DNA of 64,000 nt from Penelope pileata (Eukaryota > Chordata > Aves > Galliformes > Cracidae): positions 357,684-421,683 of the forward strand of contig WBMW01004135.1 of assembly GCA_013396635.1 (NCBI GenBank), given 5' to 3'. Each line of letters starts with the position of its first letter. Within the stretch, counting starts at the first letter, position 1. The notes below the pieces were generated by a model. The model was not told where the DNA came from, searched no databases, and worked only from the letters and a program-made list of their open reading frames with translations. Shown one piece after another: positions 1-11,300 of this stretch. The position numbers and the translations under genes are program-made.

Positions 1-1751
1 CGTTCAGAATCATTTCATTAACCTTTCTAGGGCACAACTTCTACCCACAGAAGGTCTCACTGTGGGAACACTTAATGAATGCACAGAAAATTATATTACC
101 TCTTCGTTACTTAAATGCCATCGGTACCCTATTGTAACAATGCTGTCTCCAGAAGGCAGCAGGAAATTCCTTGGATCCACAGCTTTACTCACTGAAGGCA
201 GGGGGCAATGCTTTAGGCTTATGTTATGTCCTCTTCTAATAAAAGCTCCACTGCATCACGTGGCACCAACAGCTGAGAGATGACACGTCCCGGGCCCCAA
301 ATGATTGATTTTACATCACTGTTCTTAAGTACTACAGCGCAGAGTAGATATTTATTCAAGTAATGTATTTGTTGCTTAAGTTTGTATTAAAAGCACAAAC
401 ATATTTGGTCATCCCTGATGAAACCTAGCCATCTCCTTCACACATCTTCTGTGTTCCCCCGTCTTTTACCAGCACCTGATATTAATACCTACTCCAAGGT
501 GACTGGGAAAGAAAACATATGCCATTCATCAACACAAAATTCCTCCATGTGTGCTTTTGAGCATCTGAGAATTATGCAATGCCTTTCTTCCAGCCAACAA
601 AAAAACTTCTGGCAGAAGACACAGCTTTCTTCCCCTCGATAACAACACAAACTAATTCCCAACATGCCTAAAATACGGCTTGCATTAAAGCTTTAAGAAG
701 CTTCCAAAGCTTCTCTAAAGCAGCGCAGCAAAGAACAGTGCCAGCCCCACTCATGAAAGGCCTACACCATCTTAACTCAAGTCCCTGCTTTGGCCCTCTA
801 CTACACTAAACGTGGAATTTGAATTGTTTTCACAACATCCACATGGAGAGTGCTGGTCCCCATTTCACAATGGGAACACTGAAACACAAAGCTGCTCGAC
901 TTCAAACCCCACAGTGTGATTTTCAGAGTATGCAGCACTTTGCATGTTCAGAACACAGCCTCCCACCCACTTCAGTTCTTGCTCTGAGTGCAGATCAGAT
1001 CCCAGGTCTAAGAGAGTTCCCAAGAATTCAAAGAACACATGGTTCATGCCCAGGTGTGAAAAGCCAGATTTAAGATCAGGATCATGTAGAGACTCTGATG
1101 CAAAGAAAAAGAAGTCCCAAAATCAATCAAACAAACAAAAAAACACCCAAACCTTTCAAGTTAATGCAGAATTGCAGAATAACAGCAATTAGCATCTGGT
1201 AAAGTTATCAGGAATAACAAATATGATCTCACCACAGGAAGCACCATGTGATCTCAACGAACAACAGTGCTGCCAATAATTTTAAGTGTATGGAATTGTC
1301 ATAATTAGGCAAGTGCAAGTTTATTAGATGAGTCTAATAAACTCATCTGCCAACTAAATTACAAGTTAGCTGTCTGTGCTGCAGGGAAAAAGATTAAAAA
1401 AAAGAGAAGTTTTGAGAAAAATATATGTGAAAATACAAATGCTACCTTAATAGATACTAGAGCCTTGCAAAGAATATCGGATACTCTAACTAAAAAGCTT
1501 GGAAATTCAGGTGTGCAGAAAGGAGTACTAGCTTTGAGACCAACTGACAGGAGGGGAAAATAGTAAGACAAAGTGTACTGGAAACAAAGGCTCTTATTCA
1601 GGGCAATACGATCACTCATCCTGGAAAGAAAGCTTTTCTTGGAAGCTCATCTTCTTTCAACATCTGCTTTTAAAAGCAACAGAATCACAATTGGAAAGGA
1701 AAGCTTTGCACACTGACCTTTAGAGAGCAAAACTACAGAGGAACTACTTAC
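1..1751 (-). other. ATPAF1 intron 5 (continues out of the window)
   Basis: AT-rich sequence with no conserved ATPAF1 coding match on the minus strand, no recognisable repeat and no RNA gene. The short ORFs here have no family resemblance. Confidence 0.6.
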
Positions 1752-1802
1752 AGGAATAACAGCATAAACCGTATCCTTTGCTGAAAAGTACTGATTCCAA
1801 AT
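1752..1802 (-). CDS. ATPAF1: ATPAF1 exon 5
   Basis: The exon is 51 nt (17 codons), phase 0, encoding IWNQYFSAKDTVYAVIP. Acceptor CCCACAG, donor CCT followed by GTAAGT. It is the last ATPAF1 exon found before the left edge; I did not find the next conserved exon in 1-1751. Confidence 0.92.
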
Positions 1803-4800
1803 CTGTGGGGAACAAAGGAAATCACCTACAATTAAAAGCCAAGCATCCAGCAGTGACATTAAATGCTTTAAAAAGAAATGCTTGTGTCAACCAATCTTTG
1901 TAAGCATTTACAGGGGTCATTTCTCAGTCAAGTCTGACCGACTTTGCTGCTAATGCAGCAAGCTTCTAACACTCCAGAAGTACCAAATGATGGACTTCAA
2001 TTAGGCAACAGCAAAAAGCAGCGTGCTCGGAGGTGGCTCCACATTTACCAGCTGTAAGAACTGCTTCTTATGCTTTTCACAGGAATCACACTAATGATTT
2101 CTGCAAGTTGCTTTTTGTTGTTTTTCTTTTAATAAAGAACATAGAGAATGTTTCCAACAGAAGACAAGACTTTGCGTACTGCTTCTCCATGCTCACAACC
2201 TTCTAACATAGCAGGATGGCAATACCCACAGAAAAGTTCACACAAAGTCCTTAATAAATGGCCAAGTACAAGCCCTACACAACAAGCAGGAATTATCAGT
2301 AAAACGTTTAAACAATTAAACAAGAAGAGGAACTGAAAGGAAACTTGCATGCTACCTAATCCACTCCTGCTCTCACTGGCCCCACGTCATTCCTTGCAGA
2401 GCACACCATTACTCCTATAACGTTCTCAAGCTACCAGGAAAGCATCCTCGCTTTTGCTCTTTAAGTCCTGCCAGAAGTCTCCTTCGTATGTGTGACCTCT
2501 TAAAGGACAATGCCTAGGTACAGTTTCTTAGCATGCAGTTTGAACAGGAAAAAACAACTAGGCCCAACTCAAGCAGCACCAGAGAAGTGGAACAGAAACT
2601 ATTCACAACAAGATAAAATGGAATGAAGTGCAAAACAAGAAGATATTAGGGAGAATAACTTGATTCACACTGTTCTTAAAACAAATGCACCCACCTCCCT
2701 CTAACCGTAACCATCTTTAGTAGGAGTACAAAGGCTCCTTCACGATGGATAAAGCAAGCAAAGATAAAAGATGGCAAAAGCTTTGTTTATACTCCTGCAA
2801 AGAGATGCAGCCTAATCCATGCGAGCTACTGCCAGGATTCCCTCTCACAGCAGCTTTCTGATTCCAGTTAAACAGCTACATATGAAATAGATGCAATAAG
2901 TTGCAGTAGTTACAATTTTTGAGTGATCGAGTCCAAACAAATTGATTATTTGTCATGGGAGTACATGGCAGGTGGCCTTACCTACGGCACATATAGGGAA
3001 AACTATCTTCTACTATTGATGTGCACGTGAATGAGATTTTTATAAATCTACATCCATAGCCATGTTTTATCTTTTAGTCTTATTTTGACTTAAATTTGCA
3101 CTCTCACACGTAGATTACTACTAAGCAGAGATGTGGAGCAAACGTCATTCCATTTAAATCCATTACCTGCTTTATTTCCTCTGCTGATTTTTCTTTCACC
3201 ATCTCAACATTAAGAACTGAATCGAGTGTCTGCAAGAGAAAGCATAAGGAATGTGGCACGATGACAGTTCTCTGATTAAAGTGAGAATTTAGAATGAAGG
3301 GATGCAATTACAGAGAATGAAATTGAGCTAGAGGAACTTAATTCCATTTACAATGTAACGTAGTTCTCTGAATTGCCATAGAAACCAGTAGTCTAAGGAG
3401 TAACACGCTGAAAAGTGGATTCATACACTGAATCAGAATGCAAGAGATTCCATCAGCACGGAGCATACACTTTGCCCCAGTTCTGCAAATCTCCACGGCA
3501 GAGTTAAGATGGTGGCCTTTTCCCTTCAGCCACCTCCAACACGTGCTCTGTTGGCAGCTTTACAAAGAAGGTTTGCTAAAACACAACAACATTAAAGAGA
3601 ATAAAACCATTCTCCTGCCCCTCTGCTGGCTGAACTTTGGAAACGTATTTAAACACCGTAGAGGTAGCTTAACCCTTTTGATTTATTACTGAGAGCTTTC
3701 AGATTCCCTAAGCTAGCAGGAACTTGCAGGCTGTCAGAGAAAAAGGACCGGATAATAAGAAGAGTGCCAGAAATTTTACGGCTTGAATACAATCCCAACA
3801 GTAAATAAGAAACTGCTAATGAAGTGCAGCACAAGAAACATGAGCTGTGCCTCTGAAAGCTCCTGGCTGAAGCACCAATGGTAACAACACAAGCTCACAT
3901 CCACCCTTGATTTGCCAGCACATCCTCTAACACTCAGGTTTGTTTCCCTTACCTTACCCCTCGTGAATCCTCCCTTTGAGGCCTTTGTGCCCACGCCTTC
4001 TGCCTGAAAGAAAACATTCCTGTGTAATTTTTTTTATAGCTGACACTTTAGTACCATATATTTGCCTTCCTTGCCATGCATATCACGCCTGCTGACAAAA
4101 TCTGAGCACGAACTCAGCTTTCAGATACTTAAGGATTGCTGCAGTGCATTTTATTACAATAAATTCTTGATTACGAGAAGCAGTAAGAAGAGTAACAATG
4201 TGGATTATAAGTTAAACGGTCAGAAAGGATTTGTTAAAGCTGAGTATTATTCATTTTGGACTCAATATTATTGAATTTTTGTTGGCTTTCTGTTTTTCAT
4301 TCATTACAGAATGATAAATGCAAGCTGATGTCACTCCATCTGGAGCTAATTAAACACTTAAATAAACCCTGAGGCTCAGATTCTACAGCCTAAAAAAGCA
4401 GCAAAATAATGCTGGAATATGGAATGATGCTTTCAGCCACTAGAGAGCAAGATCTTGGGGCTCCTTCCCAGCAGGAACACTGCGTGTTTGTAGCTTTATG
4501 CTGACACTACATAAATAAAATTATAGTTCCAATACATGTGAGCTACATGAAAACAGGCCTTGCCTTTTCTTCCATACACCTGACAAACTCTGCTTGCTTG
4601 GAGTACCCCACCGGCTGCTTTTTCACTTCATTTCTCATTTCCATACGGGATTCAAACACATCCGGACTGGACCTGAACCAGAAAAGCCATCAATAGCGCT
4701 GAGTGATCAACACCACTTGGCACGTTAAGACCCTTCCAGGGCCGTCACCTCGTACTTCCAACCCGGATCAGTTCCTTCTGCTGCTGTCAGCTCTCACCGC

Positions 4801-5666
4801 ACCGACCGTGTCGGGTCAGGCACACCCCGCTCCCTCCTCCCCTCACAGCCCCTCCATCCCCACCNAGAGAGAGACAGGCACGCTACAAATGAGCTTTTAT
4901 TGAGATAAATTAAAGTCGCGTTACATGATGAAGCGGGTGGGATTCGGTGGCTAGAACCCTGTGAAGCCGCTATACATCTCCAGAACAAGTACAGGTCAGC
5001 AACGGAACTTGGGTGAACTAAAATACACAGTGGTCCCTATGCAGAAGTCACCAAAAAATAAAACCAACACAACGTGGAAATGAAGCCAAGCATCACAGCA
5101 GCGTCACCATGCTCCAGCTGTGGCCTGGGCACAGCCTGTCCCTCAGCCCTGTGCTGTGCCCATGCCACGGGCCTTAACCAACACCGCCACATCTGCCCAC
5201 CCCGAGCCCTGAATCACCCCCAATGCAACCGCTGCTGCCACCATTTCACCCCTTGGCCTCAGACATCTCCTCCCAGACTTGCTGCCAAGGGCAGGCTGTG
5301 CCCACACATCTCTGGGCCTCCCAGGGCCATGCAGGGTCCTGCCAGCTCCTCGCTGCCCGCACAGCACAGCACTGCAGTCACCATCCCTCCCTCGGGCCCT
5401 CGGCCGCTGCAGCACGAGCAGACAACAGCGGAGGNNNNNNNNNNNNNNNNNNNNNNNNNNNNNNNNNNNNNNNNNNNNNNNNNNNNNNNNNNNNNNNNNN
5501 NNNNNNNNNNNNNNNNNNNNNNNNNNNNNNNNNNNNNCCTCCCTCCTCCTCAAGCCCAGCCCCAGCCCCACCGCTGCCCCCGACCTGCGCAGCTCCTGGA
5601 TCTTGTGGCGGTATTTCCCGTAGAACGGGTTCTCCTCCAGCGCCGCCTCCCCCGGCCCTGCCCCGG
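1752..5666 (-). CDS. ATPAF1: ATPAF1, mitochondrial F1-ATPase assembly factor 1 (partial, exons 1-5)
   Basis: ATPAF1 (yeast Atp11 family) is a mitochondrial matrix chaperone that binds F1 beta subunits and promotes assembly of the F1 alpha3-beta3 ring. Minus-strand exons read: exon 1 (3' part) 5585-5666, exon 2 4564-4672, exon 3 3953-4003, exon 4 3167-3229, exon 5 1752-1802. They encode in turn LEENPFYGKYRHKIQELR, VFESRMEMRNEVKKQPVGYS, a short lysine/glycine-rich piece (residues KASKGGFTRGK), LDSVLNVEMVKEKSAEEIKQ and IWNQYFSAKDTVYAVIP. All match the N-terminal half of vertebrate ATPAF1 in order. Frames join without a shift: exon 1 ends phase 2, and exons 2-5 end phase 0. The intron after exon 2 appears to use a GC donor. 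The mitochondrial targeting N-terminus is missing because exon 1 is interrupted at the N at 5667. The C-terminal exons lie beyond the left edge. Exon 1 sits in a misassembled patch. Confidence 0.9.
3167..3229 (-). CDS. ATPAF1: ATPAF1 exon 4
   Basis: The exon is 63 nt (21 codons), phase 0, encoding TLDSVLNVEMVKEKSAEEIK plus Q. Acceptor CTTGCAG, donor CAG followed by GTAATG. This is one of the best conserved ATPAF1 segments. Confidence 0.92.
3953..4003 (-). CDS. ATPAF1: ATPAF1 exon 3
   Basis: The exon is 51 nt (17 codons), phase 0 on both sides, encoding AEGVGTKASKGGFTRGK. The acceptor is CTTTCAG and the donor AAG followed by GTAAGG. The GFT-K end matches the family segment before the next exon. 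Confidence 0.85.
4564..4672 (-). CDS. ATPAF1: ATPAF1 exon 2 with a probable GC splice donor
   Basis: The exon is 109 nt and encodes 36 residues including the conserved KKQPVGYSKQAEF segment. The acceptor ends TTCAG at 4673. Conserved reading continues to MEEK. The only donor that keeps frame with exon 3 is AAAAG followed by GCAAGG at 4563, a textbook GC-AG donor context. The GT within GTCAGGTGTATGG further upstream would remove conserved residues. Confidence 0.85.
4896..4901 (-). terminator. EFCAB14: Polyadenylation signal AATAAA, likely distal EFCAB14 3' end
   Basis: TTTATT on the plus strand gives AATAAA on the minus strand. It lies in the 4866-5434 contig, which overlaps EFCAB14 3' UTR sequence. 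If the contig order is corrected, this would be the distal end of EFCAB14 and not an element inside ATPAF1 intron 1. Confidence 0.5.
5143..5434. repeat. 292-bp direct duplication, copy 1 (probable assembly artefact)
   Basis: Positions 5143-5434 read the same as 5668-5959 (offset 525) with no difference I can find. Both copies abut an N. Perfect identity flanking gaps is typical of overlapping contigs that were not merged, and not of a biological tandem repeat. Confidence 0.9.
5435..5537. other. Assembly gap of 103 N
   Basis: A run of 103 N, accompanied by single Ns at 4865 and 5667. These three breaks delimit small contigs whose order looks wrong: ATPAF1 exon 1 at 5538-5666 lies between two copies of EFCAB14 3' UTR sequence. 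Confidence 0.99.
5585..5666 (-). CDS. ATPAF1: ATPAF1 exon 1, 3' part, truncated by an assembly gap
   Basis: The minus strand reads GPGEAALEENPFYGKYRHKI and then QELR. It ends at a donor (CGCAG, then GTCGGG) at 5585/5584. The conserved NPF-Y-YR-KI core of ATPAF1 identifies it. The coding part upstream (start codon and mitochondrial presequence) should continue above 5666, but an isolated N at 5667 joins instead to duplicated EFCAB14 3' UTR sequence. The piece is therefore a small contig island placed inside the wrong neighbourhood. Confidence 0.85.
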
Positions 5667-5667
5667 N

Positions 5668-5959
5668 TCAGCCCTGTGCTGTGCCCATGCCACGGGCCTT
5701 AACCAACACCGCCACATCTGCCCACCCCGAGCCCTGAATCACCCCCAATGCAACCGCTGCTGCCACCATTTCACCCCTTGGCCTCAGACATCTCCTCCCA
5801 GACTTGCTGCCAAGGGCAGGCTGTGCCCACACATCTCTGGGCCTCCCAGGGCCATGCAGGGTCCTGCCAGCTCCTCGCTGCCCGCACAGCACAGCACTGC
5901 AGTCACCATCCCTCCCTCGGGCCCTCGGCCGCTGCAGCACGAGCAGACAACAGCGGAGG
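5668..5959. repeat. 292-bp direct duplication, copy 2 (probable assembly artefact)
   Basis: This is the second copy of 5143-5434, starting immediately after the single N at 5667. It runs without a break into the EFCAB14 3' UTR above 5960, so this copy is the one in correct context on its right side. Confidence 0.9.
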
Positions 5960-6414
5960 AAGCACACAGCATGGAGATGGGAGCACGGCAGCGTGCTCTG
6001 AGGCTGCAGCACAGAGCTACGGCTGCTCTAGGGCAAGCAAAAGCTGCTGCTGCACTCCCACACGGTCACATTTTGTTAAATTCAAAGCACGAGGCCAAGG
6101 CCATCCCACCTCGCAGCAACTACAGCAACTACCCGTGCTCTTGGCATGCAAGTTAAGCAGCACCGCTGGGCAGCTGTGCCCTGACACACTTCTCAAAACT
6201 AGCTCTGACAACTTCACTAGTGCTGTTGAAAAGCCTTCAAAAAGTAAAGCAGACCGTAACAAAACAAAACACCAAGTAGATTCACGTGGCAATACAATAA
6301 TCCCTTAAATTTTAAGGTAAATTTCGTACAAATCAAACTTCCAAAAATATTTTGCAAACTCTGGCATATGGCTATGATACAGTATGTACAAATAAAATAC
6401 CAGAATGGTTACAT

Positions 6415-6420
6415 TTTATT
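6415..6420 (-). terminator. EFCAB14: Polyadenylation signal AATAAA, mid EFCAB14 3' UTR
   Basis: AATAAA on the minus strand about 1.8 kb after the stop codon, in an AT-rich stretch. Usage is unknown. Confidence 0.4.
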
Positions 6421-7910
6421 GCTAGGGTTTCTTTTATTATTATTATTTGGTTAAGGATTTATACAGAAGCGTATAAAAGGGTGCAGGAAGCAGCAAGAAG
6501 CAAGGATTGGCTTCTTGTCCTCTTAAAGCCAAGGTTGGTTGGTTTTGTTTTGTTTTTAAATACTGCGTTTCAAAATGTCACATCAAAAGCATCTCCTTAT
6601 TGGGTCGCATCTGTGTTACCCAAACAGGAGAGAAGAGCAGCAGTGAAAGAAGCCTAGGCAATGGATAAAAGGGTTTCATTTTGTGCATTCCTCCACTGAT
6701 ACATCCTTCCAGAATACGATTATTCATAAAACTATGAACATCCAGCCCAAAGTTACATAAAAGTCAACAGTTATGAACTGACTTCCACATAAACTGATGT
6801 TTCAGTGAGGTGGGTAATTGCAATTCACTAATCATGCAAAAATCTCCCAACAAGATCAGTGATGCTGCGAGCAGAATCACCTGATCTGGCCCTGATGTGG
6901 CCTGACAGCAAATCCCTTCCACAAAAGTATTTTTTTTAAACATTCCAGAAGGTTATAAACACGCTTGGTGTTTACACCCACTAGTATAAACACACCCCTA
7001 TGTTCCTCTATACTAATGGAACCCCACTTACAAAGCACTCCTCAGTAGAGACTGCTGACACAACCGCAGGCCCCTGCCCTGCCCTTTGGATCCTTCAGTT
7101 GAGGAGAAGACAAAGGTTAAGGTTCCAAGAAGTGATCACATGCATGTTAGCCAGAAAAAAAACACAAGTTCTACTTCAGGCCTTCCCCACCTGCTCACGA
7201 TCCTACTGACAAGGAGCTTCACACCAGTGACCCCAACAACAGCGGGTGGAAGAAGCCAGCAGCATCTGCAACCCCGTTTGCAAGACCTGCAGTGACCAGC
7301 CAGCGAGACTCAGCACACCTCTGTCCCTTCCCTGCACGGAGCAGGAGTGTGAGCTCTTCAGCTGCTACTCAGCAGGCTGCACAGTGGACTTTTACCTCTT
7401 AAGTATCTGTTAAAGTTCATCAGTAGCTTTTTTCTTCTTTGAAACAGATAGGCTCATCTTAGAGAATGTCATCTGGATGCGATACAGCAGAGCTAGAAGA
7501 ATGCTGAAGTGAAAACCCAAGCACTTGGTAGGTAATTGCTCCTGGAGGCTCATGATATAAAAACACATTCGACTCTTCCCTCTGAAAAGAAGTCCTGCTA
7601 TAGATGTGCACGGTTCCCCTCTCCTTCCTTCCTCTGCCTAACTCCAAACTCATTCATGGATATACTTAGTTAAAACTAGAATTTACCTGAAGCTCTCAAC
7701 CACTCCTTTCAGGCTCAACTCTGTCATTGCAAGCAGTTTACTGCCAACACAGCCCTGACACAAACTTCCCCTTAAATACGCATAATCTACGCTATTTCAA
7801 ATATTTACAAGCAGAAAAAGCCCATCTTTACAAGACGAGTTTCTTCCTGCTTTACATAAAGTGCAGCTCTCTAATTTAAGGCAAATTTCAGTGAAATATA
7901 AAACCATAGT

Positions 7911-7916
7911 TTTATT
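7911..7916 (-). terminator. EFCAB14: Polyadenylation signal AATAAA, proximal EFCAB14
   Basis: AATAAA on the minus strand about 290 nt after the EFCAB14 stop codon. Usage is unknown. Confidence 0.4.
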
Positions 7917-8201
7917 TTTGTATGTACACATTTTAAATTAAAAACAAGAACTCCCTCGGAAAGAATGACCAGCAAATGTTTCTTAACGAGTTTGGGAATT
8001 TTCTGGGTTTTAACAGAGTCCCAATATTATGTCATATCGACATGTAAATCTGTAATTTTCTTTTCAATAAATGCAAACTAAAAAGAGGTGGCCATGTGTA
8101 CAGTAATTTCACTACAAAAATCAGTAAAACACTGGGAAAGTGCAGTTTGTTCATGTCCTGTAGTTTCAGTAGCATTCATCAATACCACATTTCTATCTAT
8201 C

Positions 8202-8377
8202 CTATATACCCAAAGCTAATCTCAGTTCTTGTAATGAGTATTTCTCATCTCCATCTGTGTCAAATTTCTTAAAGATCTGTGACTCTTGGGCTGTAGAGCC
8301 AAGCAGCTTTTGAAGATCTTCAAATGACAGTTTTCCATCAGCATCTTTAGGTGCTTTTTCAAACAAATTCTGAAGAT
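8202..8377 (-). CDS. EFCAB14: EFCAB14 terminal coding exon 11, EF-hand pair
   Basis: The exon is 176 nt including the stop, encoding DLQNLFEKAPKDADGKLSFE, a linker, then FDTDGDEKYSLQELRLALGI and TAG. The second loop has acidic residues at positions 1, 3, 5 and 12, so it can bind calcium. The first lacks an acidic residue at position 1 and is probably weak. Confidence 0.93.
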
Positions 8378-11300
8378 CTGCAAAGGGAACAATGATTTAG
8401 AAGCATGACTTAGAAGTAATTCTCTGAAGTACACAGGAATATTGCACAAGCTACTCTTCCAGTTTTACTGCATTGTATGTTACTACCTAGTAATTAAGTA
8501 AATAAAGCATCCCCAAATACGCAGCTTGTCTTCTGTGCTGTCAGAAACAGTTCAGGAGAAAAAAACATGACCATCAACGTTTCTGAATTAAGTTACAGCA
8601 AGTCTTTAGAAAAAAAACCAACACACTATTTCTGCCCACAGCTAATAGCCCATTCTGCCACTACCAACTGCATACAGATGCAGTTGTCTTTCACAAAAGC
8701 AAGCTCTGAATGACTGTTGCTATACCAACAGCACTGATCATATAAAGGGAGAAGTGTCTATTCATTTCCTGATGCCAAGCAATGCCCTTTCAGTAGCTGA
8801 AGAGACTGAACAGCAAGACCCAGAAACCATTCACTCCACCACGCAGTGGTCTCTTAAAGAGAAGAAAAAAAAGAAACAAAAAAGAAAAACCACCAACATA
8901 CACATTCACACCTACTTCATTTTCCTTCAGCAACGTAAATTCTGCCCTTGACTACTCCTCCAATTTGACCCAAAACTTTGTCACGCAAAACACATAACTG
9001 ACTCTATTGTACACTCCTGTTTAAATCTCTGCTTCTTTTCTATGTTATTCTTTTCTTTTTATCTATGGTTCTCAAGCCTTTCAGTTTGACCAAACTTGGC
9101 ACATTATCATCAGAATATGCAGATACTACCATCATTCCAGTTATATTTAATGTCTCCTGAACATTTACATGAGGTATTTTAAAAAAAGAAAGAGGTCAGC
9201 CTAGAAAGTACACACCTTCTATGCTGGAAATTCCTGGCAAGGACAGATGTCTCAGCTGTCCGTTCTTCTCTGTGCTGTCATCAGCTGACCTTGAAGCCAG
9301 CCTCGAAAGGTCTGTGGGCTTTGTCATAGTACTTGGACTACTTTCAACTGTTGCAAAACAACTTCTATTAGTCTTACTAATTCCACACACTTATATTTAG
9401 GAGAAACAAACAAAAAATCAAGTAGAACTAATTCAAATATTTTTTGCATCGCAGATGCTGTATGGGATAAGAATGGTGCAAAATTGTTTCAGAATACAGC
9501 AGTGCTATCCACTTTTACTAATAACTGGAAGAACAGAAGAAATAAAACCTGGTTTTTGGGTTGGCAAATGCTTTTTACTTCCCAGTGTGAAAGTGTTGAA
9601 CAAACTTTAGTAATTGAATCTGTATCTGCCTGCTTGGATTGCTTTCACCATCTTCTCCCTCCTCTACGGATGTACCATTGTCTACTCCCATAACAGCAAC
9701 TGGTGGAAAAGTCATCTTGAAAATTTTGTATTCATAAGTCGTTTTCTGAGACTTCAACTGAACTAATCTCCAAAAATCTTAGTGAAACAGTATAACTTGC
9801 TCACCCTCATTACTTACTCTTCTAAGTACACAGGGAACCTTCATTTTCATAGATTACTGTTACACAACATCCTCACCATTCTTTGATGCCTCCATGGGTC
9901 GGTCATCTTCTGGCTTGCTTGCGAGAGCATTGATTTGCTGAAGCTTCTCTCTTAGTTTTGATACCTGAGAATCTCTGATTCCTGTTTCCTGCATACATGA
10001 GAATAATTTTCTTAAAAAACACCTCCTTCAACAGGTGGAAGAGATTAGAACAAGAATTCATGTAGAATATCCACATACTTTTGAATGACCTAACGCTTTC
10101 CAAGCTGATCAGGTTTTAAATGATTAACAAGATTAAAGAATAAAAAAAAAAATAATTAAAAATCTATGAAGAGAGTTAAGGAGCACAACCAGGTGAGGTA
10201 CTGATTGATATGACATACAAATGGTCTGTAAGAAAACAAACAAATCAGTTCCTCAACCCCGAAAGTAGGTAAGTATTTTGCAAACACTTATTTCAAAGGA
10301 ACGTGATGTTTAATCTCTGTATTTCTTACGTAAATGAGTAAGATACTGAAAAATCATACTATAAAAAGTCATCAAATGTACTTGGAATGAACATTTATAC
10401 ATTAATTAAATTAAATGTTTCAAATGTTTGACTGCAGCACTGACTATCATAAGGCACTACTAATACCTCTGTCAACAACATTTTTTGATCTGGATCTCTT
10501 CTGCTTGTTTTATGATAAAATTCCAGATCATAGGCTGAGTTCACATCAATCCAAGCCTGATTTGAGAGCGTAGCCAGTTCACTCATTTGTCTTCTTAACA
10601 GGAGATGGAAACTGACCCTAACAGCACTACCCCTCATCCCCAGCCTACAACTTTGCTGTTCAGTTAAGTCTGCTCACCGCCAGTCATTAGGTCACTACTG
10701 ACAGAATACTTTCATCGATACATCCATTCCACTAGTACAAAGTTCCCTTAAGTCAAGTTTTGGCTGCTAGCTCCTGAGGCTAGGGATGGGAAGTTAGAGG
10801 ACAAACGGGGATGTGCAAACCTGGGCACCGCTGTCTTCTTAAATTCCTTCCTGTTACCCTTTCACGATTTCCCCTAGGCTGCATTATGCTTATTAAGGAT
10901 AAACATAAGCCCAAGAAAGTCTCCACACACGGATAAATGCTGTGACACCATTTACTCTGTGAACCCACAATGGCTGGGCTATCTTTGCTAAGAGCATGGC
11001 AATGGAAACTCAAACTGAGCCAGCTGCCAAAGTCCCTCACTCCATCAGACAATGGTCTGAACTTCCCAGAACTTTCCACTACCTTAAAAGGCATTACAGC
11101 AGCTTTACTGTGTTACCCTACACATAATCAGAATGGCAAGACTTAAAACAATCACAACTTGTCTTCCATCCTAGTTCACTTCCTGTCTGCAAAACGGGGT
11201 TGGTAATCTGTCCTTCCACACTGCACTTTTAAAATAAACTGAATTAGATTAGCCTGCTTGCAAATCTTTTCTCAAGCCTCATTTGAAACATGATTTAAGA

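Larger units (their letters stand above)
1803..4563 (-). other. ATPAF1 introns 2-4 (between exons 5 and 2)
   Basis: The introns are about 1.36 kb, 0.72 kb and 0.56 kb. They are AT-rich and I recognise no repeat, RNA gene or additional exon in them. Confidence 0.6.
5960..8201 (-). other. EFCAB14: EFCAB14 3' untranslated region
   Basis: About 2.2 kb of AT-rich sequence follows the EFCAB14 stop codon (8202-8204) with no supported ORF. Minus-strand AATAAA signals occur at 7911-7916 and 6415-6420, and a further one at 4896-4901 in the displaced contig. Alternative polyadenylation is likely. The extent of the UTR is inferred. Confidence 0.6.

Noticed and set aside
5074..6156. 360-codon plus-strand ORF spanning the N run
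   Set aside because: It reads through 103 Ns and both copies of the false duplication. It is antisense to EFCAB14 3' UTR, with no domain.
10395..10637. Minus-strand ORF within EFCAB14 intron 8 that might be an exon
   Set aside because: No acceptor gives the phase required between exons 8 and 9, and the mammalian protein has no corresponding segment.
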